Counted from the stretch's first letter, positions 1 to 11,379 are shown. The stretch is DNA of 64,000 bases from Catonia carolina (GCA_035578175.1 JAQMRL010000006.1:58569001-58633000), one strand, 5' to 3'. Made by a program: numbers and translations. Notes: generated from the letters alone by a model not told the origin.

Positions 1-998
1 CAATTTTCTCAGAATTCCCCTAAACTAAAATAAATACTAATCTAAAAAAAATGTACTTTCTATATTATTTACATGATCGTTTGATCATTTTTTTAAACAG
101 GAAGAAAATATTCAATTTGAAAACACTAAGTATATTTAAACAAGTTGAAAAATTCTGCTTTTTTAATTTTCAAAAATTACCTTGAAATTATCTACAAAGG
201 AAACTTGAGCAAACATATTTTATAATATTAAAAACAATTTAGGTGTTCAGACATACGTCAAGATAAATCATAGGTGCAATTTATTTTCATATAATAACTT
301 TATGAAGGCTTAATATAATATATATTTTTAAAAAAAACCTATTACAATGCATCAGCCCTTGACCATCATAACGTGTGAAATTGATTACATAAGAAAGATG
401 GCAGCACAGTTATTCACAATAGTATTTTAAGCTGCATGTTATAATATAGTAGCTATACTATCACACGAATACTAGATATTGAAATTACTTTAGTACGAAC
501 AGTACACTAACAATTAGATTTTATCTTTTTATTAGTATTATTATTATTATTGTTGACCGCTACTCGGCACTATTAAAACTTTTACAGACCGGAACTGTTT
601 TACTTCTAGATCTTTCTTCTTATTCTTCTTTCTTTATATTATAAAAAGTAACCGGTGTAACAGAATATAATATATAGAATTTTAAAGTGTAAGAAAGATG
701 GAAAATGCACCTACCTATTCTTCCCTACGTAAGGTTACATCTATATATTACCCACACACAACAAAAATGATCTAATAAATCAACGGCAGATGTTTCTATT
801 CTAATTCTAATGTAAGAAACTGTGGATTAAAAAATCTACAGGTTATTTTATGTTATCTCAGATTATATATATATGTGTTAAGAAATAATAAACTGATATG
901 TGCTCTCAAAAATTTTAATAATAACCTAACGATCTGAGTTAGAGTAAAATATCAGCTAATTGTTTATTGTTTTAACAACAAAGGTTATTATTGGCTTG
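1..998. other. AT-rich sequence, no gene seen
   Basis: No open frame of note and no recognisable element. There is a short ATT run near 533-552. I see nothing else that can be named. Confidence 0.6.
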
Positions 999-1870
999 TG
1001 TTGTTAAGGTCATCAGCTGAGAGGTTTGTTTTGAATCTCTAAAAACGTTATTAAGTAATACGAGGTGGAGGTGGTTTACAATTGCCTTCCTCGCTGAGTG
1101 AGAATTATGCTTGTCAGCAAACCAGGCTCTCTGAAAAGCATTTATTTATTTGTGAAAAGAAGAGAGTTGGGTGGAGAGGTGGAAAACTGGTTTTATACTA
1201 CCATTTCAAATAAAATTTCTTTTTTTTTTAATTCATAAAATTTATTGTAAAAATATTAAATTGTGTTTTTGAAAGAAAACATCTTGTCCTGTCAAACGCG
1301 TGAATAAAATTCGTCTTAATTCATTACGTTAGCTTTACTGACATTTAAAAGACAAGCTTACAAAATACACATCGGTGTAAAACAAAAAATTTAAAAAAAA
1401 TTTCAGAAAAATGCAATTTTCAGAAAAACTTCAAATAAATGTTTAACGGTTCCATGTATCAGAAACTTTCATGGACAAAAAAAATGTATTTATTTATATA
1501 AATGCATTTACAATAGATTTTATGAATTAAAACAAAGAATATATATGTTTTTTGAAATGGTAATATACACCCAGTTTTGCGACTCTCCGCCAACTCTTCT
1601 ATCTGTAGACAAATATTTTTTCCTACCCTGAAAATGACACCTTCAATTCATTTACCACAGGGTCTGAATTTATAATACAATTCATTACTTTCTTATTAGA
1701 GAATATAACTCTGACTAGTGTCTTTTACAATCCTACTTCTTCTGTTCTTAAATTCTTCAGTCATATGATTGACTGACCATTTGATAAGAAACATAACTAT
1801 ATTTTGTGACTCGGGAACTAGCAGATCGAGTGCAAATAATTTAATACTCCACCTGCTTTTTATTGGTAGG
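999..1870 (+). repeat. Interspersed repeat family B, copy 1 (split by an insertion)
   Basis: This copy aligns with repeats at 7503-7918, 16545-16920 (reverse) and 38750-39135 (reverse). Shared landmarks in order are TTGTTAAGGTCATCAGCTGA at the start, an 'AATTGCCTTCCTC' block, 'CCACAGGGTCTG' in the middle, 'GATAACTCTGACTAGTGTCT', and 'GATCGAGTGCAAATAATTTA' near the end. The family is about 400 bp long and non-coding. Its start holds a weak B-box-like GGTTTGAACCTC in other copies, so it may be a SINE, but that is inference. This copy is interrupted between about 1140 and 1620 by a foldback element. Confidence 0.8.
1140..1620. mobile_element. Foldback/MITE-like element with long inverted repeats
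   Basis: The arm at 1158-1210 (starting AGAAGAGAGTTGGGTGGAGA) is the diverged reverse complement of 1549-1600 (which ends CCAACTCTTCT). The pairing continues inward: TTTAATTCATAAAATTTATT near 1227-1248 pairs with the stretch near 1508-1530. The two halves therefore form an imperfect foldback with arms of at least 100 bp. It has no coding capacity. It lies inside family B, whose sequence resumes at about 1621. I could not fix the exact ends or the target-site duplication. Confidence 0.7.
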
Positions 1871-2138
1871 CTACATTTTTTCTTTTTTCACTTTATTTAT
1901 TTTTATTTACAACGGTGTGGTTTTGCACAACCAGCACGTAATTCACGTAATACATGTATTTAAAAATGACGTTACACGTTAAAGGAGGACGCCACTCATT
2001 AGTAGGACTCCCGCAGTTAATTACTTAAGTTAGCCTTTTCACAATTTAATCATTAGGATTATTTAATTTATAATAGTAAGTTTAATTATTTTGTATGTTG
2101 TTTTTAGCGTTATTAAATTTGAACTGTATTGAATGAAG

Positions 2139-2372
2139 TTAACCAAAGTCTCTGCTCCACTTCCTGCTAAGCCGAAGATATGGATTGCCTGGTAAATGTG
2201 GAGAACATAGTACACGAATCAATGGGTTGGAGTTGTTAAGTAATTTTAATCTAAAGCATTGATACATTTCGTGTATGGTGTCATTAATAAATGGGATTTT
2301 TAGGTCCGAGTGAAGTGTAAGATTTGAGACAAAAATGGAGCGTTAACTAGCGTACGATTGAAGTCAATGGGT
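2139..2372 (-). mobile_element. Jockey-clade LINE, C-terminal ORF2 fragment
   Basis: On the reverse strand, conceptual translation gives NLTLHSDLKIPFINDTIHEM, then a run ending RLSRKWSRDFG and a stop at 2139-2141. This matches the C-terminal end of jockey reverse transcriptases: '(N)xTLHxDLxIPxVxDxI', then 'HxNPLI', then a basic 'RRLKRxWSRDL' end. Upstream codons reading RTLVNAPF match the conserved 'LRxIxNAPxYV'. The copy is severely 5'-truncated and has lost frame near the NAPF block. Left of 2139 is probably its 3' UTR, but no poly(A) tail is clear. Confidence 0.75.
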
Positions 2373-2480
2373 ACATGACTACAAAACTTAAACTATAACA
2401 ATTTTTAGAAAAAGTATTGTAGAATAACAAATTACAGTACATAACACAATTATTTTTAATACGAAGAATAAAATTTAAAA

Positions 2481-3131
2481 TCTGTCCGTGCAGAGACAAT
2501 AAGTAAATCATTTAACAAATGGAAATAACGTACCCAGTGTTAAACACAATAGGAAATGAAAGTTTAATTAAATTATTAAATTGAAACAAATTTAAATATT
2601 CGTATGTACATACAAAAAAATAAATAAAATAATAAACAACTACCGTTTTCTTCAGAAAAGATCGGTTGGATGGATTTTTTAAACATTGCCGAGTGGTTTT
2701 CTTGTCTAAAAGTTCAAATAAAATATATAAAACTTTTACAGATTTACTCAGTAAAATTCTACCCACTCTTACGTCTAATATTTAATTCAATTACTAAAAA
2801 TTCTGAAACTATGTAAGAAGGACCCATTAGAAGGCGAAAGGAAAATAAGATGTCAAAGAATAATGATTATAGGTATATTTTAAAAGGGATATTAGCTATC
2901 AAAAAGTTAAGACGATGGAGGAAAGAAAAACAAGTAACAGAAAAAACACGGTGCAAGGGGCCTGCCTCACTGCAAATAACTTTATCACGATAACGATGAG
3001 TGTTATTGCGAAGATAAATTTATGAACTATGCGATAAAACCAAATAATATGGAATTGAATTAATAAAGGAATTAATCTAATTCATAAAATTCATGAAACT
3101 ATTCTGTCCGTGCAGAGACAATAAGTAAATC
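2481..3131. repeat. 29-bp perfect direct repeat pair flanking about 590 bp
   Basis: The 29 bases at 2481-2509 (beginning TCTGTCCGTGCAGAGACAAT) recur without mismatch at 3103-3131. The intervening segment 2510-3102 has no recognisable protein. It could be an insertion flanked by an unusually long target-site duplication, or the remains of a local duplication. Just downstream (3132-3200) are short degenerate repeats of GATTGGAT. Confidence 0.85.
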
Positions 3132-3984
3132 TAATAATTGGATCAATGATTGGATAATCATGATTGGATCTAATGATTGGATAATCTAGTAATTGGATTA
3201 TTTATCTGTACAACTTACTATCCCATACTTAAACGAATGAAGATGAAAATACATTTACACGCATAATTTATTTGTTATTGAATTATACAAAAAATAAAAT
3301 GAACAAATGAAAGTTGCCTAAATTATGACGATAGGGGTTTAATCTATGAAGAACATAATGTTTTTCGATTCTTTGTAATATCGATTTAAATTTTAAAAAG
3401 GGTTAATTCATGGAGATTAATGAGTTTTTTAATACAAACCCCGATTTATTTGTGTAGGATGTTATTTGTTTTGCATGGTTGTATAAATAGAGAAAGGATT
3501 TGATAGGCTACATAAAAAGGGGTGATGGCATGTGTTCATGGAAAGTGTATGTGACATGAATTTAATATTTCGGATTATTATTTTTAGAAATAACATTTAT
3601 AAGGATTTAATACAAACAAAAAATTGATAGCTTAATGATATATTATAACGTTATAGTTCTAAGCTTTTCTATATCATGGATTATTTTATGATTGTCTATC
3701 AATGAAGTGGCAGTTATAATCGAACGCGGGAGCCTGCACAAAAGAATTGATACTATAATCACAAATTTTGTTTTAAATTATTTTTGAAATATTCAAGCGT
3801 TATTTTTTCTTTTCCTCCTCCTCACCTTTCTTTTCTTCCATTTATTCTTTTTCTTTTTCTTGTCGTTTGCCGTCCTCTTCTAGTTTGCCTTACTTTTCTT
3901 TTACACGTTCTTTTTCTTATCGTTCATCTTCTTCTTTGCATTCTAACTTCATCTTCTTCGTTTTTCATCTCATTCGAAACTGGC
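3132..3984. other. AT-rich sequence, no gene seen
   Basis: Apart from the short GATTGGAT-type repeats at the left end and pyrimidine-rich sequence from about 3800, nothing can be named. The open frames here are low-complexity (Phe/Leu/Ser-rich) translations of the pyrimidine tract. Confidence 0.6.
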
Positions 3985-4155
3985 TTCTACGCCAGGCTTC
4001 CCGGGTTCAATTCCCGGCCAGGTGTTTTCGCCTCTCATTTTTATTTATCACCCTTCATTGTCTGCATTAGCCGTAATTGCAAAACAATTGGACTTAAAAC
4101 AGAAGAAAATGACTGCATTAGCAGTAATTTACAAAGCAGTCAGAAGTAAAACCAA
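3985..4155 (+). mobile_element. tRNA-derived SINE, partial head, TTC tail
   Basis: CCGGGTTCAATTCCCGGCCA at about 4000-4020 is a near-perfect Pol III B box with a T-arm-like stem (CCGGG/CCCGG). A plausible A box is not clear, so the head is 5'-truncated or worn. The body contains two related blocks, GCATTAGCCGTAATTGCAAA and GCATTAGCAGTAATTTACAA. It runs straight into a long TTC tract, as expected for a SINE ending in a simple repeat. Confidence 0.65.
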
Positions 4156-4350
4156 TGAATCTTCTTCTTGTTCTTCATCTTCTTCTTCTTCTTCTTCACC
4201 ACCTCTCCTTCTTCGTCTTCTTCTTCACCACCTCTCCTTCTTTTTCTGCTTCTCCTTCTTCATTTTAGTTTTTTTGTTGGTGTTCTTCTTCATTATATTC
4301 TTCTACTTCTCTCTTCCTCCCTCTTCATCATCATCATCATCATCTCTTCA
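4156..4350. repeat. Interrupted TTC/TCC pyrimidine tract with ATC run
   Basis: This is a trinucleotide-rich pyrimidine tract (TTC, TCC and CTT units) ending in an ATC run at about 4326-4345. The Ser/Phe-rich open frames across it are low-complexity artefacts. It probably grew from the 3' tail of the adjacent SINE. Confidence 0.85.
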
Positions 4351-5800
4351 TTTCCTACCTTTTCAGCAGCCCTATTCAATTTAAACTTTGATGACCATCA
4401 TGATGATGCAGACATTGTCAACTTCTCCTAAAAGAAAAAAAATGCTGCTCAAAAGAATTCTAAGTAGGTAACAGCAAAATTACTTAACTTACTCGGATTT
4501 GTGAGCCAAGACATCTTCTTCTATTAGGTCCTCGAATAATCTTCAATATTTCTTCAATAGGGTAACAAAAACACGTAAAAGTTTTGAATATAACTTGTAG
4601 ATAATTTAATTCTGAAGAGAATAATGTAAATAGGCAAATAAGAAACAAACATAAACAGTAGAAAATCAGGTTTTTATTAAATCAAGTTATCCATTTAACA
4701 AAGTTTTTATATCCCTACTTCAAACCATAAAGAAAACAGTTTTTATAGACTAAATTTGTTGTCTTTTGTCAGATATCTCAAAAACTACTCTAGTTACAGA
4801 TCTGGGGCTTATTTTATTCAATTTTTCAGCTCATTGTAGGCTACATAAAATCTGTTTAGTGCCACGACTTAATAAAGGCTATAAACATTTCGGTAGGGTT
4901 TCGTTTTTGCGGGGAAACTGAAACCCGGACGAAAATTTTCCCCAGCTGTAACTTGCTAACGAAGCGATTTCGGATCTATGTTTATAAATTTTTTCATCAT
5001 TTTTATGAGAGGAATACACCTCAGAAGTATGTCAGATTACTCGTGGGACACTATAAAAAATTCGAATATCTAAAATAATAAGTAATTTTTTTAATTTAAA
5101 TATTCGTTTTACGATATGATAAACTTCAAAATTTCACCTATAGCCTATTTATTTTCTCTGAAAAATTCTACCAAAATTACTTAAGCAAACAAATTGATTC
5201 CAGTAAAAAATACTTTATCAAAATTGTATCCAAAGAATCTGTCTAGATAATATATGTTATTTGTTTTTGAATAATAATTTTATTGAATTCCTAAATGTAT
5301 CTTTATATTGAAATTGAAAGAAAGAGTAAATAAATACTTAAGTAGGCACTTCAAAAATCTAACTCTGAAACTCCGACCCTTTTTGAGGATAACAACAATC
5401 TGCGGACCAAAAGGAAAAGGAACCCTTACAAAAAGAATAAGAAGAATGTGTTTTCCATCAAAATCCGAATTGGAAAAGCAGAGCTTGTTGTAGTAGTATT
5501 TTACGTAGTTTATGCATAATATATAGAAATAAGGGTTAGACTAGGTGTGGGCTTATGCAAATGGTGTTTGGAATAAAGAATAATGCCCCGTGCTTTGCCT
5601 ACTTGTTCTTATACTTCTTGTGTTCTTCCTCCTCCCTCTTTTTAAACAGCTTGTACAAGGGACGCCATCTTTTACAAGTACCATAAGCATCTGACACTAT
5701 TCGACCAACTTCTCTTACTTATTTTCTTCTCTTCTTTCTCGTAAAGTTTCTTCTTAATTTTCTTCTCCGTATGTACTGTACTTATGTTGTATGATAAAGT
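4351..5800. other. AT-rich sequence, no gene seen
   Basis: No protein similarity is recognised. A perfect 10-bp palindrome CTTGTACAAG near 5650 is followed by GGACGCCATCTTTT, which resembles a YY1/Pleiohomeotic-type site on the reverse strand. I could not tie either to a gene. Confidence 0.5.
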
Positions 5801-6932
5801 TTGTCTTAATACTTATTTTCATTAATGAGTTTTTCACTCAATTGTCTAATACTTCTTCAAGTTATACTTAAATTAGGGCATATCACGTTTACTTTATTTA
5901 TTTTTCCATCATATTTTTATTTAGTTTATCCATGAACAAATAAATTAAAATTAATGTTAGTATTAACATTTCTGTATATAAAAAAGCAAAATATTTATTA
6001 AAATATGACGACAAAAGTTTTAAGTCTTATTTTAATCCTTCACGGACAAATAATCTTGAATTTTCCGCAGCTCGTTTTGTGGATATATATCCACCTACAG
6101 TTTGAAAGAATAAAGTCGTTTAGTGGATACATTCGCACATTTACAAATTAAATCAAAGAATATTTTAACTAAAATTTGTCCTTATAGTCATCAAAATCAT
6201 GCCCAAATATTTAAGTATTTCAGGAAATTTGAAACTGCAGAAACTGTGTTGACAGCACTGCCCGCAAGTGTTACCTGGTTGTCACGATGTTCCAAATCGT
6301 TCGTGCTTCCTATTTTCGTTACTACTAAACGTGTGTTACATTTATCCAATTCAAAATCTCGAAACTTTGTCTTAATATTTATTTTTATTAATGAGGTTTT
6401 CACTCCATTGTCTTACACTTCTTAAAATTATACTTTAATTAAAGAATATCGCGTTTATTTTACTTATTTGTTATGTATATTTTTATTTTGTTTATCCTTG
6501 AACAAATAATTTCAAATTAATGTTAGTTTCATCATTTATGTAGATAAAACATTAAAAATTTAATTAAAATTACGACGACAAAAGTTTTAATTTATATTTT
6601 AAACCTTCACGGACAAAAACATTTTGAATTTTCCACAGCTCCTTTTGTTGATATACATTCGCATATACATTGCAGTTTTGAAAGATTTAAGTCGATTAGT
6701 GAGTACATCCACACATTTACAAACTAATCAAAAACATTTTCACTAGAATTTGTCCTAATAGTCATCAAAATATCTAAATATTTCAGAAAATTTGCAACTG
6801 CAGAAGCCGGGTTGACAGCACTGTCCGCCAGTGTTACCTGACTATCACGCCGTTGGTGTTCCAAATCGGTCGTGCTTCCTTTGTTCGTAACTACCAACGT
6901 GTTTTACATTCGTCTAATTCAAAATCTTGAAA
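5801..6932. repeat. Diverged tandem duplication, unit about 566 bp
   Basis: Unit 1 (5801-6366) and unit 2 (6367-6932) align along their full length. Both begin TTGTCTTAATA. Both then carry 'TATCRCGTTTA', 'ACGACAAAAGTTTTAA', 'CCTTCACGGACAAA', 'GAATTTTCC', 'TTGACAGCACTG', 'GTGTTACCTG' and 'CCAAATCG(T/G)TCGTGCTTCCT' in the same order. They differ by many substitutions and small indels, so the duplication is old. No coding potential is shared between the units, and unit 2 abuts a jockey tail. Confidence 0.85.
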
Positions 6933-6976
6933 GACACCTAAAAAGATGCTGGAGTAGAGACCTATTGATTAAAAAA
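6929..6976 (+). mobile_element. Jockey LINE, last few codons only
   Basis: Translation from about 6932 reads RHLKRCWSRDLLIK, the terminal 'RRLKRxWSRDLL' signature of jockey ORF2. Nothing upstream belongs to the element, so only the extreme 3' coding end remains. Confidence 0.55.
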
Positions 6977-6984
6977 AGCTTGTT

Positions 6985-7140
6985 CATTGTACTGCTTGTT
7001 CATTTGCGGCTACAGTGTAATATGTGACTGTAACTGTGGGTTTGACTAGTGAACATTTCCAGACCCTGGCCGGGAATCGAATCCGGGACCTCCGCATGGT
7101 AGGCTAACGCGCTAACCACTACGCTACGGAGGCGGCCAAT
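6985..7140 (-). mobile_element. tRNA-derived SINE family C, reverse copy
   Basis: On the reverse strand the head (from about 7138 leftwards) reads TCCGTAGCGTAGTGGTTAGC (A-box region) and then GGATTCGATTCCCGGCCAGG (B box). The body then follows the family C order seen at 7200 and 46000: 'GGGTCTG', 'TTCAC', 'CAAACCCAC', 'AATGAACAAGCAG'. It is not a tRNA gene, because no 3' acceptor strand pairs with the 5' end. It sits head-to-head with the next copy. Confidence 0.8.
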
Positions 7141-7199
7141 CATCAAATTTACTTGTTGTAACATGTTTACTGTTGTAAATTTATAGATATTGAAAAAAT

Positions 7200-7375
7200 T
7201 CTAATTAGGATTGCCTAGGTAGCGTAGTGGTAGAGTGCTAGCCTACAACGTGGAGGTTTCTGGTTTGATTACCGACTAGGATCTTAATATTTTCACAAGT
7301 TAAGACCCAACGTAGTCGTTAATAACCAAGCTGTTAATGCCACTTTAAATAACCTATAAAAATTTCTAATTAGAG
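7200..7375 (+). mobile_element. tRNA-derived SINE family C, forward copy
   Basis: The A-box region is TAGCGTAGTGGTAGAGTGCT and the B-box region is TCTGGTTTGATTACCGACTA. The tail contains 'ACCCAACGTAGTCGTTAATA', then 'CAAGCTGTTAATGCCACTTT' and 'AAATAA'. This tail is shared with family D SINEs at 14454 and 54690. Confidence 0.8.
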
Positions 7376-7502
7376 TAAAATTAACAAATGAAAATTTTAT
7401 TGAAAACTAGTTCCTCCTGAAAACTTGTCAGAAATAAAACCTAAATCCATGACACCACCCTAAAATTATTGATACATCCACTAGTTATTTGTAGATGTTT
7501 AA

Positions 7503-7918
7503 TTTTCATGTTGTTGTTAAGATCATCAGCTGAAAGGCTGGTTTGAAACTCTAGAGACTTTGCTAAGTAAAACGAGGGGTGAGGAGGTTTACAATTGCCT
7601 ACCTCACTAAGTGCAAAAGTAGTTAGTGCTTATCAGCATACCCATTCAAAAAGCCATTCGAAAAGCATATAATTTCCACCCTGCAAATGACATCTTCACT
7701 TCATTCACCACAGGGTCTGGCTGTATAATGAATGATGAAATTTATTTTTTCAGAGGAGATAACTCTGATTATTGTCTATTACACCTATACCTTCTCTATT
7801 CTTAAATGCTTCAGTCATATAATTGGCTAACCATGCAATAAGAAACAACATTTTTTATCGCCCTGGAACTTACAGATTGAGTGCATATAATTTAACATTC
7901 TATCTCCCTGTTATGGGC
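7503..7918 (+). repeat. Interspersed repeat family B, copy 2 (uninterrupted)
   Basis: This is a complete-looking copy running from TTGTTGTTAAGATCATCAGC to 'TCTATCTCCCTGTTATGGG'. It shares all landmarks with the other three copies and lacks the foldback insertion present in copy 1, so it gives the empty-site comparison for that insertion. Confidence 0.85.
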
Positions 7919-9302
7919 AATTAATTAATTAATAGTAAATAAATTAATATAGGTAATTTAAATATAATAATATAGCCTATATATAAAATAAATATATAAA
8001 TATATTAATAAATATATAAAATATATATTATAAAATAAAAATATATAATATATATTTAAATATAATAATAATATAAATTAATTTGTATAGTAAATTTATA
8101 TTCATTTGAGATTTACGATAATTTTATAATACCCAACTTTTATTAAATGCATTTTTTCTGGTTTTCTGTTCATTACTTTTTCGTTAATTTGGGTTGAAAT
8201 CGTAAATTTCCACCAGACATTGTAGTAGAGTTTTATTCTGATCTGTTTAATCATTATTTAGGCCTATTTATTTATTTATTTAAGAAAATATTACAAAAAA
8301 TATGAGAGCAACAGGTAAAATACAATACTGCTCTCTTAAAAACACATACAATCATAATATAATTAGCATTCATGTTATAATACATACAATAATGATGCTT
8401 CAACTTCATAACCTATAAAATAATATATAAATGTGATGATTATAACATTTATTATGAATATAATATTTTAATCAGATAGTATAATAATATAATCATGTAA
8501 TAATAATATAATGGTATAAAATTGAATATAGGCCTAATACACACAAACATAAAAATTTAAATGAAGCATTTACTGTTTACACTTACAAATAAATTACAGT
8601 ATACTTTAAAAAGAAAAGAAAAAAGATTAAAGATAAAATAAAAAAATTATAACCGAAGTTATAAATAATATAATAACATTTAAGTTACGTTTTAACAAAT
8701 ATTAATAGGCTACTTTATCTAATTATTGATCTATACTTCACTTGGTCAAATATTTTTTTGACAGAAAAATAATGTGAAGAGAAAATTATTTCAAACTCCC
8801 ATAATTATATATATTTTTCGCTAATTAGAACTAATAAAAACTAAAGAATACTCAATAAAAATTAATAAGAGCTTGTTTCTTTTTATTTATGTACAATGTT
8901 ATTTACATAAAGTAATTGAAAATAATTCTAGTGTTTCTTTAGGCCGTTGTTACTTCATTAATGATAAACATTAGTGAGGGAAACCTGATAATTATTTTTT
9001 TTTTTTTTTGTAAACTAACCCAAAAATTTTGATACAGATTTAAAGAGAGGGTTATAATTTGAATAAATAGGTTAATAGATTATTTATGTAAATAATATTA
9101 ACAACTCCTTAATTCAATTTAAATATTCGAAAAAATAATACACATAATCATAAAACTTTATTACTATATTTTTTATTATAATCACGCACGAAAATACGCA
9201 TGGTTACTAATACATGGACATTTCTATATGCTACACCCACATTAGCAAACTCTATCCACATTCATATTTATCGAAACATTTTGAATGTTCATACTATTCA
9301 TA
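7919..9302. other. Extremely AT-rich sequence, no gene seen
   Basis: From about 7920 to 8100 the sequence is almost pure A/T and rich in TATAAATA-type runs. The rest is low-complexity AT-rich DNA with two TAGGCCTA motifs (about 8262 and 8530). No element or gene is recognised. Confidence 0.65.
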
Positions 9303-9340
9303 ATGTGTGTGTGTGTACGCGCACGCGCGCGTGTATGTAT
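9303..9340. repeat. 38-nt alternating purine-pyrimidine tract (Z-DNA prone)
   Basis: Every step from 9303 to 9340 alternates purine and pyrimidine: a GT run, then ACGCGCACGCGCGCGTGTAT, then GTAT. The CG-rich core in an AT-rich setting is the classical Z-forming composition. A second shorter alternating stretch occurs near 9412-9432. Confidence 0.9.
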
Positions 9341-9904
9341 CTATGAAATTACCATAGTCCAAATATACAATACAATTAAATCCACATCCATGTCGGCGTA
9401 ACACAGATACTAATATGTACGCACGCACATGTTCGCACGATCACACAAATACAAGTACAAAACATAACATTGTATATTCAGGACTAGAAGGGACAATAAT
9501 AATCGCATTCGATTATTCAAATCAACTATCTCTTCTTCAGTATTACAGCCCATCGTATGAAAGGAACATGTACATCTGAATCCTTTATCCATCTTACGCG
9601 GTATAATCCTTTTCAACAATTGATGACGTCATCAAATGTTATTTTATAATGACGTAATAGATAATCTCTCATATAAAATAGCAAAAAATATACTATAAGT
9701 TACGTGCCAGGTAAAATTTTTTACGAAAACTTAAGAATTATAATCGAAATGATGTCAAATATAACAATTCACGGAGAAAAAATCAACCGAAAGTATAAAA
9801 ATTTAGAGTACCGTAAGGTACATCCGTTGGACATTTGTATGTTATTTACCATCTTTATAAAAACCTTAAAATAGATCTTAAAATCCTTTGCATAAAATTA
9901 TATT

Positions 9905-10566
9905 ATTAACTTTTTTCGGCTACTTAATCGAAAATCACATGTTACTTTAAAAACAAAGGTCAAAATTTATAAAAGTCTTCTGATACCATTGTGGACCTAT
10001 GGCGTTCAGATATACGGAAGTGCCAGCTCGACAACATTAAAGAAAGTACAAGTATGTCAGTCCAAACTGCTTCGCATGATCACCAATGCTCCGTACTACG
10101 TGTCAAATTCAACACTTCATACTGACCTACAAATACCTTACGTTACCGAAACAGTGAAAAGGTTGTACGCGAGGTTTCATTCAAAATTGAACGGCCACCA
10201 TAACCCGCTTGTAAGGGGAATTCTGATCAATCCTCGGCTCGCCAGACGACTAAAAAGAAGATGGAGCAGAGACCTGCTGAGATGACACCATTCCACTACT
10301 TTCCACCATTTCACCACTCTGTGCTACTGTTATCCCCATCATTTATCATCAAATTTCTTAGTTTTAATATTTGTTAATTTGTTATGTCTATTTGCTATGT
10401 TTGTTACTATTTGTATGTTTTTTATTTTTTGAACCCAAAATGAATGTCAATGGACATGTAATTTTATCCTACAATCACTGTGATTTATATTACTCTGTGC
10501 TAAAATTTGGTCGTTGTATTGTTATTGTACAGTTCCAAATAAATAATATAAAGAAAAAAAAAAACT
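9905..10566 (+). mobile_element. Jockey-clade LINE, 5'-truncated ORF2 C-terminus and 3' UTR
   Basis: The frame is open from about 9905 to a stop at 10285. It reads RLLNRKSHVTLKTKVKIYKS, LIPLWTYGVQIYGS, 'QSKLLRMITNAPYYVSN', 'LHTDLQIPYVTETVKRLYAR', 'HHNPLV', and ends RRLKRRWSRDLL. This is the conserved C-terminal region after the jockey reverse-transcriptase catalytic domain; the catalytic YxDD box lies upstream and is missing. About 280 bp of 3' UTR follow and end in an A-rich tail near 10550-10566. About 125 codons remain of an ORF2 normally near 900, so the copy is dead on arrival. Confidence 0.88.
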
Positions 10567-10591
10567 TTTTTCGTTGTCGTATTCCGTCTAA

Positions 10592-10618
10592 AACAGTGTT
10601 TATATTATAAACACTGTT
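10592..10618. repeat. Perfect 13-bp inverted repeat, 1-nt centre
   Basis: AACAGTGTTTATA (10592-10604) is the exact reverse complement of 10606-10618. A partial third arm (AACAGTG) follows at about 10629. It lies between two jockey tails. It could be a cruciform-prone remnant. Confidence 0.85.
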
Positions 10619-10639
10619 ATAATATATAACAGTGAGCAA

Positions 10640-11335
10640 TCTCAGCCTCACGATTTCGTATGGTGTATGGCGTCTTAGGTCGTAAGTCCTTGTCGCTACC
10701 TCTACACCTTAAAGTCATCCTCTATAAATCATTAGTACGGCCGATTTGGCTATATGGGGGGCCAATTTTTGGAGCCTGTCACAATATAACACTGAATATT
10801 CTTCAAAGACACCAGTCAAAAGCACTTAGAGCAATAACAAACGCACCATTTTACGTAACCAATCATACCCTGCACAAAGACCTGAAAATACCAACGGTTC
10901 GAGACACTGTAAACGCAACATACAACTCATTACACACAAAGACAATTGACCACATAAATCTAAATTTCAAATCTCTTTCAACTAACGATCTTCCTGTTAA
11001 CAGACGACTGAAACGAAGGTGGATAGGGATTTTCTCCGACCACCATAAAAAAAACATTTCAATTTAACTTGTCATGCCTGTGTTATTTCATAAAAACAAA
11101 ATATCATTTCATATAAAAAAAAGTCATCCATCATAGTAATAAATCATTATCATTGAAAAATATTGACACCACATTCCTTGCAAAATTTCACGCCGAAATC
11201 AGTCATTGGATCGATTCACATTCACGTCACATTCCCGCCATTCCTCATTCATTCCATCTCATTTACTAGTTGTGCTTAAAAAATTGTACAGTTGTAAATA
11301 AAAATTAAATTGAAGACAAAAACAAAATATATTTA
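10640..11335 (+). mobile_element. Jockey-clade LINE, second 5'-truncated copy
   Basis: The frame is open to 11067. It reads GRKSLSLPLHLKVILYKSLV, RPIWLYGGPIFGAC, 'RAITNAPFYVTNHTLHKDLK', 'IPTVRDTVNATYNSL' and RRLKRRWIGIF. It has the same domain order as the copy at 9905 but is clearly divergent in sequence, so it is a different subfamily. The W-S-R-D end is altered to W-I-G-I-F. The 3' UTR extends to an A-rich tail near 11330. The poly(A) of the previous copy lies about 80 bp upstream, so two independent insertions are adjacent. Confidence 0.85.
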
Positions 11336-11379
11336 TTATGAGTCAAGGTGAATTACGTTATTGATTATGAACCAAGGAG

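Noticed and set aside
3784..4431. Open frames of 87-121 codons, Ser/Phe/Leu-rich
   Set aside because: They are translations of a TTC/TCC pyrimidine tract and its flank in several overlapping frames. The composition is purely low-complexity.
7060..7138. Possible tRNA gene on the reverse strand
   Set aside because: A and B boxes are present, but no 3' acceptor strand pairs with the 5' end, and SINE body sequence follows. The same arrangement recurs at 7200 and 46000.
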